64,000 bases of DNA from Amycolatopsis umgeniensis. Its GTDB lineage: Bacteria > Actinomycetota > Actinomycetes > Mycobacteriales > Pseudonocardiaceae. A program made the translations under genes and the position numbers. This document shows, piece by piece, positions 8,281-16,409 of this stretch. Within the stretch, counting starts at the first letter, position 1, and every line of letters starts with the position of its first letter. The stretch lies in the NCBI RefSeq assembly GCF_014205155.1, contig NZ_JACHMX010000001.1, positions 8,184,001-8,248,000 on the forward strand. Reading direction: 5' to 3'. Below the pieces are notes generated by a model. It had not been told where the DNA came from. It saw only the letters and a list, made by a program, of their open reading frames with translations, and did not search any database.

Positions 8281-8940
8281 GTGCGTGTGCTCATCGTGGA
8301 GGGTGACACCGATGCGGCCAAAGTACTCGCCGGCAGGCTGGAGCGGCACGGTTACGCCTCGGACGTGGTGAAGACCGGGAACGCGGCCTTGCGGCAGTAT
8401 TACCGTGCCGACCTGGTGCTCATGGATCTCGAATTGCCCGATCTGGACGGACTGGAGGTCTGCCGCGAGATCCGCTCCTTCAGCGAGTTGCCCATCATCG
8501 TCGTCACCGCCAGAAGCAGTGAATTGGACCGGGTGCTCGGCTTGCAGGCCGGATCGGACGACTACCTGGTCAAACCGTACGGTTTCCGCGAGCTCATGGC
8601 CCGTATCGATGCCGTGATGCGCCGGGTGCGCGGCGGCCTTCCGGAGCCGAAGACCCTTCTCTGCGGGGCGTTGAAAATCGACACCCGCACCCGCCGGGTA
8701 TGGGTGGGCGACCGTGAGGTCGGCTTGACGCGAAAGGAGTTCGATTTCCTGCACCTGCTCGCTTCCCGCCCCGAAACGGTCTTCTCCCGACGGTTGATCA
8801 TGTCGAAGGTGTGGGAGTGTGACGACTCGACGGGCAGTCGCACGATCGATACGCACGTCAGCGGTCTCCGCAACAAACTCGGCGGGAGCTCATGGATCGT
8901 CACCGTACGCGGTGTCGGATTCCGGCTCGGCAACGGCTGA
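8281..8940 (+). CDS. OmpR/PhoB-family response regulator, orphan, probable pathway regulator
   Basis: This 219-residue protein has an N-terminal receiver domain with the phospho-acceptor in LVLMDLELPD (Asp49), the conserved Thr in IVVTARS and Lys in VKPYGF. The C-terminal winged helix has LTRKEFDFLHLL and RTIDTHVSGLRNKL. The acidic pocket reads VEGDTD, with Gly where a second acidic residue is usual, so phosphorylation may be altered. No histidine kinase is adjacent. It lies about 150 bases upstream of the NRPS operon on the same strand, the usual place for a cluster-situated activator. Its start is a GTG; no strong Shine-Dalgarno is apparent, which fits coupling to the short frame upstream. 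Confidence 0.88.
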   Translation: MRVLIVEGDTDAAKVLAGRLERHGYASDVVKTGNAALRQYYRADLVLMDLELPDLDGLEVCREIRSFSELPIIVVTARSSELDRVLGLQAGSDDYLVKPYGFRELMARIDAVMRRVRGGLPEPKTLLCGALKIDTRTRRVWVGDREVGLTRKEFDFLHLLASRPETVFSRRLIMSKVWECDDSTGSRTIDTHVSGLRNKLGGSSWIVTVRGVGFRLGNG

Positions 8941-8991
8941 TCCCGGCCCGATGAATTGTCTCTTCGCGAAAAGTCCCTTGCAGAGAAATAA

Positions 8992-9019
8992 CCGAACTTT
9001 GCGAAGACTTGCAGTTCGG
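8992..9019. promoter_or_regulatory. Inverted repeat, candidate regulator-binding site before the NRPS operon
   Basis: CCGAACT (8992-8998) and AGTTCGG (9013-9019) form a perfect 7-bp inverted repeat with a 14-base gap. A CTTGCAG direct repeat overlaps it (8977 and 9008). It is in the only intergenic gap between the response regulator and the first enzyme gene. The AGTTCGG arm also appears at 8007-8013 upstream of the regulator itself. Confidence 0.4.
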
Positions 9020-9091
9020 ACGCTTGACCGTTCTTGATCATCGGCGCAAAACTTGTGGCCGGTTGCCCATGACCGATCCTAGGGGGTCTGA

Positions 9092-9679
9092 TTGCTCGTG
9101 GACCGACACGTCCTGTTGTTGCACGGCTTCGGGGGTTCTGGTCCTTCGCATTGGCAGCGCTGGTTGCGGGAGGAGCTGGCTCAGCGCGGCGTCGGATGGG
9201 ACTTTCCCGAACTCCCCGAGCCCGATCGCCCCGTTCTCGCGCACTGGCTGGCCGTCCTGCGAGACCGGCTTTCCGCGGTGCCGGACGGTGAAGTGGTGGT
9301 CGTGGCCCATTCCTGTGCGTGCACGCTGTGGTTGCACCATACACGGGAATGGACCGAAGACCTCCACCGCGTCGACAGGGTGCTGCTCGTGGCGCCGCCG
9401 GGGCCGCGCTGGTCCCATCCCGATCTCACCGGATTCGATCCACCCCGGCCCGATCCGCCGTCGATCGCGCGGGCGGCGGGGAAGACCCGGCTCGTCGGCG
9501 GCGATGACGACCCGGCCTGCACCCCGGAGGAACTGGCGGAGCTGGCGGGCGCGATCGGCGTGGCCTACGACCTGATCCCCGGGGGAGTGCACCTGAACAC
9601 CGCGTCGGGTTATGGCCCGTGGAACTCGGTCTTGGATTGGGTGCTCGACGAGAAGACCGCTCTGGTGGCGGCACGGTGA
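9092..9679 (+). CDS. RBBP9/YdeN-like alpha/beta hydrolase
   Basis: This roughly 195-residue single-domain alpha/beta hydrolase starts with the strand-loop HVLLLHGFGGSGPSHWQRW, typical of the RBBP9/YdeN family. The nucleophile elbow is VVVAHSCACTLWL, with Ser in A-H-S-C-A instead of the usual G-x-S-x-G. A late acidic residue in the GGDDDPAC region and a His in PGGVHLNTASG complete a plausible triad. The TTG at 9092 sits 5 bases after AGGGGG; a GTG two codons on (9098) is an alternative. Its stop overlaps the GTG of the next gene (GTGA). No NRPS in this operon has a thioesterase, so this protein could release or proofread acyl chains, but that is inference. Confidence 0.72.
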   Translation: MLVDRHVLLLHGFGGSGPSHWQRWLREELAQRGVGWDFPELPEPDRPVLAHWLAVLRDRLSAVPDGEVVVVAHSCACTLWLHHTREWTEDLHRVDRVLLVAPPGPRWSHPDLTGFDPPRPDPPSIARAAGKTRLVGGDDDPACTPEELAELAGAIGVAYDLIPGGVHLNTASGYGPWNSVLDWVLDEKTALVAAR

Positions 9680-10755
9680 AGCCGACGACGTTCAACGACG
9701 AACTCGACGAATTCTTCGCCGACCCCATGGTGGGAGCGCTCATCGCCACGCTGCGGGACGATCCGGCGGCCGATCCCCGGCCGTTGTACCGACGGCTGGG
9801 GCGAGCGGGACTGCTCGCGCCCTCCTGGCCGTCGCGTTACGGCGGTCGCGAATCGGGGCAGGTCGCCGCCTGCAGGCTCCTCGAAGCGATCGGGATGGCC
9901 GGTTGCCCGGACACCTTGTACGTCACGACGATGCAGGTCGTCGGCACGGTGCTGGTCGAGCACGCGGACGAGGCGCTGAAAGACCGGCTGTTGCCGGAAT
10001 TGGCGGCGGGCAACCGTTTCGCGAGCGTGCTGTTCTCCGAGTTCGACGCGGGTTCCGATCTGGTGGGCATGGCCGTGGAGGGAGTGGCGGAACCCGGCGG
10101 CGGCTGGCGGGTGTCCGGCCGCAAGACGTGGAGTGTGCACACCCCCTTCGCCGACGACGCGCTCTGCGCTTTCCGGGTGGCCACCGGAAACGAGCACGTC
10201 TACGACGGTTTCGCGCTCGGGCTGCTGCCGCTGGACGCGGAAGGGGTGCGGATCAACGCCCTGCCCACCCTCGGCGCGGAAGCCTTCCACGAGGTCGAGC
10301 TGACCGATGTCCTGATACCACCCGAGAATCTCGTGGGGGAGCCCGGCGCGGCTTGGCCGATCATCAGCGGATCCATTTCGTCCGAACGAACCGGCTTCGA
10401 CTACCTCAGCCGCGCGTACCGATGGCTGACGCTGGCCGACGAATCCGGTCTCGACGCCAGGGAAACGGCACCGTTGTGGGACCGGTATCACGCCGCGCGG
10501 TTCCACGCCTACGAAGTCGCGGAGCGGACGGACGTCTTCGGCCGCGAAGACGCCGACGCCGCGTTGGTGAAGCTCGTGTGCAGCGAATTGGCGCAGCGCT
10601 GCGCGTACCTCGTCGCGGACAGGCTCCAGTCGCCCCGCGACGCGCTGGACGTCTCGATCCGCGAGGCGCCGGGGCTCACGATGTCCGCCGGGGCGAGCGA
10701 GGTCCTCATCGATCTGGTGGCGACCGCGTTGCCCGCGACCGCGTTGGACGGGTGA
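9676..10755 (+). CDS. Acyl-CoA dehydrogenase-like flavoprotein, large partner
   Basis: This 359-residue protein has the acyl-CoA dehydrogenase fold. An N-terminal helical part ends in PSWPSRYGGRESG. The flavin-site loop LFSEFDAGSDL corresponds to the usual TEPxAGSD motif, and GWRVSGRKTWS and LTDVLIPPENLVGE follow. The C-terminal helical domain is shorter than normal and the catalytic base is not obvious. Start GTG at 9676 is preferred because it overlaps the previous stop; an earlier ATG would add 19 non-conserved residues. With the next gene it may form a heteromeric dehydrogenase, as FadE pairs do in mycobacteria. In an NRPS operon the likely job is desaturating an acyl- or aminoacyl-thioester. 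Confidence 0.8.
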   Translation: MKPTTFNDELDEFFADPMVGALIATLRDDPAADPRPLYRRLGRAGLLAPSWPSRYGGRESGQVAACRLLEAIGMAGCPDTLYVTTMQVVGTVLVEHADEALKDRLLPELAAGNRFASVLFSEFDAGSDLVGMAVEGVAEPGGGWRVSGRKTWSVHTPFADDALCAFRVATGNEHVYDGFALGLLPLDAEGVRINALPTLGAEAFHEVELTDVLIPPENLVGEPGAAWPIISGSISSERTGFDYLSRAYRWLTLADESGLDARETAPLWDRYHAARFHAYEVAERTDVFGREDADAALVKLVCSELAQRCAYLVADRLQSPRDALDVSIREAPGLTMSAGASEVLIDLVATALPATALDG

Positions 10756-10758
10756 ACG

Positions 10759-11502
10759 ATGACCTTCACCGATCCGCTCGCCGACCAGTTCCGGCTGTTC
10801 ACCAGGAACGCGCTGCGGGGAAGGGATCTCGCGGAACCGGAGCGGGTCCTGCTCGCCGTGGCCGACGCGGGGTGCTTCGACTTCGAACTCCCCGCCGAGT
10901 ACGGCGGGCTCGACCTCGGACTCTCGCCCGCCGCGGCGGTCTTCTATGAGATCGGTGCTTTGCGGGCACCGATCTCGGCGGTCGACCACACCGCCGCGGC
11001 CCTGGACGCGCTGACTTCGGCGGGCGGGCCCGCCGAAGTGGCCGACGAACTGCGCGCGGGCAAGATCGCCTACCCGGAGCCCTCGGGCGATGCCTTCGCG
11101 TCTCCGTGGTGGTACCGCCGGTTGACCAGGCACGCCGCGTACCTCGCCGGACTGGCCGATGCCGGTTACCGGGCCGCGGTCGCGCACGCGAGACAGCGGA
11201 CCGTCGGCGGTGTTCCGCTGCTGAGCCGCCAGCTCGTGGCGTCGAGGTGCGTGCGGCTGCTCGGCGAGGTCCGGCTCGCCTCGGCCGCGTGCCGAGCGGC
11301 GGCGGGACAAGACGAACCCGACGAAACGAAGGTGCGCCGGGCGCACGACCTCGCCCGCGCGACAGCGCTCACCGCGAGCCGGGACCTGATCCAGTTGCTC
11401 GGCGCCAAAGGGCTCACCGAACTGAGCGAAGGGCCAGACCTCTACCGCCTCGTGCACCGGGAAGCGCATCGCCTCACCCCTCAGCCGCAAGGAGAGTCCT
11501 GA
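10759..11502 (+). CDS. Acyl-CoA dehydrogenase-like protein, short partner
   Basis: At 247 residues this is much shorter than a full acyl-CoA dehydrogenase. It keeps an N-terminal segment (DFELPAEYGGLDLGLSPA, typical of the family) and the C-terminal four-helix bundle with LIQLLGAKGLTELSEGPDL, where flavin contacts and the Arg/Gly turn occur. The middle beta domain is largely missing. Acyl-CoA dehydrogenases of this shortened type usually work beside a larger subunit, and the gene begins 3 bases after its partner ends. Its stop overlaps the ATG of the NRPS (TGATG), so all are co-translated. Confidence 0.74.
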   Translation: MTFTDPLADQFRLFTRNALRGRDLAEPERVLLAVADAGCFDFELPAEYGGLDLGLSPAAAVFYEIGALRAPISAVDHTAAALDALTSAGGPAEVADELRAGKIAYPEPSGDAFASPWWYRRLTRHAAYLAGLADAGYRAAVAHARQRTVGGVPLLSRQLVASRCVRLLGEVRLASAACRAAAGQDEPDETKVRRAHDLARATALTASRDLIQLLGAKGLTELSEGPDLYRLVHREAHRLTPQPQGES

Positions 11503-14500
11503 TGGAAGCACCGACCGCAGGGTGGTCGGGTGGTGCGGTCGCCCACCCCGGCCGCACCGTGCTCGACCTGTTCGACGCCGTGGTGGTGGAGCATCCCGCC
11601 GAGCGGGCGGTGGCCGACCACGCCACCGCGCTGACCTATCGCGAACTCGACACGCGGGCGCGAGCTCTCGGCCAGTGGCTTCGGTACGCGGGTGTGGGGC
11701 CGGGGGACGTCGTCGGCCTGCACCTGACGCCCGGCGCCGAGGCGATCGCCTCCGTGCTGGGCGTACTGCGGACGGGAGCGGCGTATCTGGCGCTCGATCC
11801 CGCGCTGCCGTCCGCTCGGCTGACGTCGATGGTGCGGGACGCCCGTCCCTCGATGGTGCTCACCGAGGACCTCGGCACGAAGGCGGTGCAGGCGTTCGCG
11901 GCGGGCGGGTCCCGCGTGTCGGTGGCGCCGCGCGAGCTTCCGTGGGCTCCGGCGGAGACGCCTTGGCCGCTACCAGGGCCGGACGACGTCGCGTACCTGA
12001 TCTATACCTCGGGAACGACAGGCAGTCCCAAAGGCGTGCGGGTTCCGCATCGGGGCCTGGCCAACAGCGCCGTCGAGGGCGCGCGGTGGTTCGAGCTCCG
12101 GCCGGGAGCTCGGATGCTGCAGGTGGCCTCGTGGAGCTTCGACGCGGCGGTGTGGGAGATCTGCATGGCGCTGGTCTCCGGCGCGGGGCTCGTCGTCGTC
12201 CCCCTCGAGGAAGTCGACAGGGTGCTCACCGACGGCAGTGTCGACGCGGCGCTGCTGACGCCGACGGTGGCTTCGTGGCTGCCCGCGGACAGGCCGCTGA
12301 CCGTGACCACGCTGGGGCTCGGTGGTGAGCGCTGCGGCGCGGAACTGGTGCGGCGGCTGTCCGACGTCCCCCGGGTGCTCAACTGTTACGGCCCCACCGA
12401 GGCCAGTATCTGCGTGGCCGTCCACCAGTGCGTCCCCGGCGAGGACCCGCCGGTGGGCCGGTTGTTCGCGGGAACGCGGGCCTACGTCCTCGACCCCGCC
12501 GGCGCGCCTGTCGCCGCCGACGAGGTCGGCGAGCTCCATCTGGGCGGGATCGGCACCGCCTTGGGCTACCACTCCCGCCCCGATCAGACAGCGCGCGCCT
12601 TCGTGCCGGACCCGTTCGCCGCCGACGGTACGGACATGTACCGCACGGGCGACCTGGCGTCCTTCTCGCCGTCGGGTGTGCTGCGGGTGCACGGACGGAC
12701 CGACGACCAGGTCAAGGTACGCGGCGTGCGGACCGAACTCGCCGAGATCGAGAACACGCTGGCCGGTTTCCCCGGCGTGGCCGGCTGCGGTGCCGTGGTC
12801 CTCGACGGTGGCGGCGGACCGGTGATCGGAGCCGCCGTCGTGGCCCGTTCGCCCGAACTGGACCTGGCAGGACTGCGCGGGCACTGCGCCGAGACGCTGC
12901 ATCCGGCGATGGTTCCCGAGGTCCTCGTCGTCGCGGACGCCTTGCCGTTGCTGCCGAGCGGCAAACTCGACCGTGCTTCGCTGCGCGTCTGGCTGCGAGA
13001 GCGGTCACCGGAAAAGGCGACCGGGGTGGGCCCCGGACGCGAGTGGGCCGACGAGATCGAGCGCGGTGTCGCCACCTGGTTCGTCGAGTCGGGTGCCGCC
13101 GCGCCGGAGGATCCCGCCGACACCCTGCTCGAACTCGGCGGGCATTCGCTGACCGCGGCACGGATCTGCGCGCGGGCAAGGGAATCCTTCGGCGTCGCCC
13201 TGCGCATGGGTGAGGTTCTCGGCGCGGCGAGCGTGGCGGGTATCGCCGAGCTGATCCGCGAGGCCGGTGCGCGGTCTCCGGTCGCGGATTCGCCCTTCAC
13301 GGCATCGAGCGGCGGCGCGTCGCATCCGCTGTCCTTCGGCGAGGAACGCCTGTGGTTCCTGTGGTCGGTCGATCCGGGGAGCAGCGCCTACTGCGTCCCT
13401 GTCGACATCACGCTGACCGAGGACGTCGACGTCGCGAGGCTGCGGCGGGCCGCCCGGACCGTGCTCGGACGGCACGACGTGTTCCGGTCCCGCTATCTCC
13501 GCGCCGCAGACGGCACGCCGGTGCGGAACGTCGACCTGCTCGCCCCGGAGGTGGGCCTGCTCGATTTCTCCGGCGACACGGCGAAGTTCGACCGTTGGCT
13601 GCGCGAGAGTCGCAGCGAACCCTTCGATCTCGAGCACGGTCCACTGGCGCGGGCGGACGTGGTGCGCGTGTCCGGCGAGGTGCACCGGCTCGCGCTCCGA
13701 TTGCACCACATCACCTGCGACGGTTGGTCTTCCGTGTTGCTGGTGGAACAGATACTCGCCGAGTACCGGGGTGAGGCCGCTCCGGCGGCCGCGGGCGCCG
13801 GCTACCACGACTTCGCGCACTGGCAGCGAAAGCGGTTGACGCCGGATCAATCCGAGGAGCTGCGGCGGTTCTGGCGGGACCATCTCGACGGCGCGCCCGC
13901 CGAGTTGTCCCTGCCCGTCACCGGTCACCGGGAGCCGAGGCTTTCGGCGCCCGCCGGATCGGTGCGCGTCTCGGTCGGCGAGGCGACGAAGCACGGGCTC
14001 GACCAGTGGGCCGTGCGTGAGCAGGCGACCCTTTTTCACGTCCTGCTCACCGCGCTGGGTGTTCAGCTGGCGAAACTGTCCGGTACCACCGATTTCGTGG
14101 TCGGCAGCATGGTGGGCACCAGACCTTCGTCCACTTTGGAACAGGTCGTCGGCTTCTTCGTGGACACGGTGCCGATCCGCATGCGGCTCGAAGGCGGGCT
14201 CAGGACGGCCGACGCCGTGCATCGGGTCCGCGACGCGGCACTGGCCGCGATCGAACACGTCGAGCTTCCCTTCGACCAGATCGTCCACGCGGTCGACCCG
14301 CCACGCAGCCCCGGAACGAACCCGGTGGTGCAGGTGGTGCTGAACATGCTCAACCTGCCCGACGTCGACGCCGGACTCGCCGCCGAAGTCGAGTTCGGCA
14401 CCGGCGAAGACAGCAAATTCGACCTGACCGTCTACGCCGAACCCGGATCGCACGGGCTGTCGTTGCGCTGGGTCTACCGCACCGACCTGTTCTCGCCACA

Positions 14501-16409
14501 GCTCGTCGCCGAACTCGCCGAGCAGTACGCGTCACTGCTCACGCAACTGGCGGATCCCGCCGCCCGCACCCTCGCACTCGACGATCTGGTCCTGGACAGC
14601 AGTCGCCGTCGGCAGCGAGCGCTCGACTGCGCCCGGCCACCCGAGGCGGTGACCGCCGAGCCGGTGACCGAACGGTTCCGCCGAGCGGCCGCCGAAGCTC
14701 CCGAGCGGGTCGCCGTCGAATGGCGGACCGAGGTGACCTACCGGGAACTGGCCGGCAGGGTGGACGCGCTGTCCGGCGCCCTGCGCGAGGCCGCACTCGC
14801 GGAGCGCGGGCCTGTGGCGGTGCTGGCGACCAGGACCCCGGCCCTCGCCGTGGTTGTTCTGGCCCTGCTCGAAACCGGAGTGCCCTTCGCCCTGCTCGAC
14901 AGGGGACAACCGCCGGAAAGGCTGCGGGATCACCTGGACAACCTCGCGCCGAGCGCGGTGGTGACGATCGGGAACGACCAGTCGTGGTCGCCGACGGTGC
15001 GCCTGAGCGAGGACGGCGAGCTCATCGCGGCCCACCAGGCGACCCTCGATCGCGGTGCGCGATCGGTTCCGCCCGGAACCGCCTACCTCGCGCACACTTC
15101 CGGTACCACCGGCAAGCCCAAACTGGTCCTGGGCACCCGGGCCTCGCTGGATCGTCAGGTGGCGGTGGAATCGGCCGCTTTCGGCATCGACGGGTCGGCG
15201 CGGGTGGCGCTGCTGTCCGGTCTGATGCACGACCCGTGTCTGCGGGATCTGCTGGTACCGCTGGCACTCGGAGCCACTCTGTCCATTCCGGACAAGGAAT
15301 TCGGGGCGGACGGGGAAGCACTGACGAGCTGGCTGCGCGCCGCGGGAATCACCGTATGGCACACCACACCGGGACTGCTGCGCGCCGCCACGGCGGGCAG
15401 CAGTTCCCCGGTGACCAGTGTGCGGGTGATCCTGATCGGCGGAGAACCCTTGCGCGGCGACGATCTCGGCCCCGCCTCCCGCTGCTTCCCGCACGCCCGC
15501 CTCGTCAACGTCTACGGCACGACCGAGACACCGCAGGTCATGTCCCTCCACGAACCCGGCCCGGAGACCGGAGACGTGGTCGCACTGGGTTCGGGCTCGC
15601 CGGGAGCGAGGCTGCTGATCCTCGACTCCGCGGGACGGCTCGCCGGCACCGGCGAACTCGGCGAGATCGCCGTGCAGTCCCGCTACTTGGCGCTCGGTTA
15701 CCGGGACGAGCCCGGTGAAGGCGCGTTCGCGCCCGACGGTGTCCCGGACGGCGGCGTGGCCGGGCCCTTGTACCTGACCGGCGACCTCGGCTGGTGGGAC
15801 GCCGAGGGAACCGTCGGTTTCGCCGGCCGCCGGGACGATCAGCTCAACGTGGGGGGCGTCAGGGTCGAGCCCGCCGAGATCGAACGGCTGATCCTGGCGC
15901 ACCGCGAGTGCGGCCGTGCGGTGGTGCGGGTGTGGGACGGGCGCCTGACGGCGTTCGTCGTACCCGCCGGGGAGCGGGGTGTCGACGAGGCCGAGGTGCG
16001 CGAGCGGCTGTCCAGGGCCCTGCCGGACTCGCTGCTGCCGGAACTGGTCGTGGTGAGGGAGTTCCGCCACGACCGCAACGGCAAGTTCGCTCCCGCGCAG
16101 ACCGCCGCCACGAGGATCGCCGCGACCGGGCTTGCCCCTGCGGCGCAAGCGTTTTCCCCCGTGCAGAGCCGGATCGCCGAACTGTGGGGTGGGGTGCTGA
16201 ACCGCGAGATCGGCTCCGCCACCGAAGACTTCTTCGCGCTCGGCGGGCACAGCCTGCTGGTCACCAGGATGCTCGCGCTCGTCCGCGACGAGTTCGGGGT
16301 GCAGGTCCGGTTCGGGGAGTTCTTCGCCCGGCCCACCGTCGCCGGACTCGCCGAACTTTTGAGTCACCTCTCACCAGCAGTCGACGATTGGGGGATCGGC
16401 CGTGACTGA
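11502..16409 (+). CDS. Nonribosomal peptide synthetase, A-PCP-C-A-PCP
   Basis: This 1635-residue NRPS has an initiating A domain (about 1-520; AYLIYTSGTTGSPKG near 163). PCP1 follows with LLELGGHSLTA, phosphopantetheine Ser549. A condensation domain (about 605-1010) has LHHITCDGWSS, with catalytic HHxxxDG. The second A domain (about 1040-1500) has HTSGTTGKPK. PCP2 has FFALGGHSLL. Aligning with GrsA, A1 specificity residues read roughly D-A-W-L-G-G-C-I-C, for which I know no confident substrate. A2 is atypical: the core-4 region is SGLMHDPCLRDLLVPL, with Pro and Arg at pocket positions. There is no starter C domain and no thioesterase, so it begins a chain directly with an amino acid and hands it to the next protein. 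Confidence 0.93.
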   Translation: MEAPTAGWSGGAVAHPGRTVLDLFDAVVVEHPAERAVADHATALTYRELDTRARALGQWLRYAGVGPGDVVGLHLTPGAEAIASVLGVLRTGAAYLALDPALPSARLTSMVRDARPSMVLTEDLGTKAVQAFAAGGSRVSVAPRELPWAPAETPWPLPGPDDVAYLIYTSGTTGSPKGVRVPHRGLANSAVEGARWFELRPGARMLQVASWSFDAAVWEICMALVSGAGLVVVPLEEVDRVLTDGSVDAALLTPTVASWLPADRPLTVTTLGLGGERCGAELVRRLSDVPRVLNCYGPTEASICVAVHQCVPGEDPPVGRLFAGTRAYVLDPAGAPVAADEVGELHLGGIGTALGYHSRPDQTARAFVPDPFAADGTDMYRTGDLASFSPSGVLRVHGRTDDQVKVRGVRTELAEIENTLAGFPGVAGCGAVVLDGGGGPVIGAAVVARSPELDLAGLRGHCAETLHPAMVPEVLVVADALPLLPSGKLDRASLRVWLRERSPEKATGVGPGREWADEIERGVATWFVESGAAAPEDPADTLLELGGHSLTAARICARARESFGVALRMGEVLGAASVAGIAELIREAGARSPVADSPFTASSGGASHPLSFGEERLWFLWSVDPGSSAYCVPVDITLTEDVDVARLRRAARTVLGRHDVFRSRYLRAADGTPVRNVDLLAPEVGLLDFSGDTAKFDRWLRESRSEPFDLEHGPLARADVVRVSGEVHRLALRLHHITCDGWSSVLLVEQILAEYRGEAAPAAAGAGYHDFAHWQRKRLTPDQSEELRRFWRDHLDGAPAELSLPVTGHREPRLSAPAGSVRVSVGEATKHGLDQWAVREQATLFHVLLTALGVQLAKLSGTTDFVVGSMVGTRPSSTLEQVVGFFVDTVPIRMRLEGGLRTADAVHRVRDAALAAIEHVELPFDQIVHAVDPPRSPGTNPVVQVVLNMLNLPDVDAGLAAEVEFGTGEDSKFDLTVYAEPGSHGLSLRWVYRTDLFSPQLVAELAEQYASLLTQLADPAARTLALDDLVLDSSRRRQRALDCARPPEAVTAEPVTERFRRAAAEAPERVAVEWRTEVTYRELAGRVDALSGALREAALAERGPVAVLATRTPALAVVVLALLETGVPFALLDRGQPPERLRDHLDNLAPSAVVTIGNDQSWSPTVRLSEDGELIAAHQATLDRGARSVPPGTAYLAHTSGTTGKPKLVLGTRASLDRQVAVESAAFGIDGSARVALLSGLMHDPCLRDLLVPLALGATLSIPDKEFGADGEALTSWLRAAGITVWHTTPGLLRAATAGSSSPVTSVRVILIGGEPLRGDDLGPASRCFPHARLVNVYGTTETPQVMSLHEPGPETGDVVALGSGSPGARLLILDSAGRLAGTGELGEIAVQSRYLALGYRDEPGEGAFAPDGVPDGGVAGPLYLTGDLGWWDAEGTVGFAGRRDDQLNVGGVRVEPAEIERLILAHRECGRAVVRVWDGRLTAFVVPAGERGVDEAEVRERLSRALPDSLLPELVVVREFRHDRNGKFAPAQTAATRIAATGLAPAAQAFSPVQSRIAELWGGVLNREIGSATEDFFALGGHSLLVTRMLALVRDEFGVQVRFGEFFARPTVAGLAELLSHLSPAVDDWGIGRD

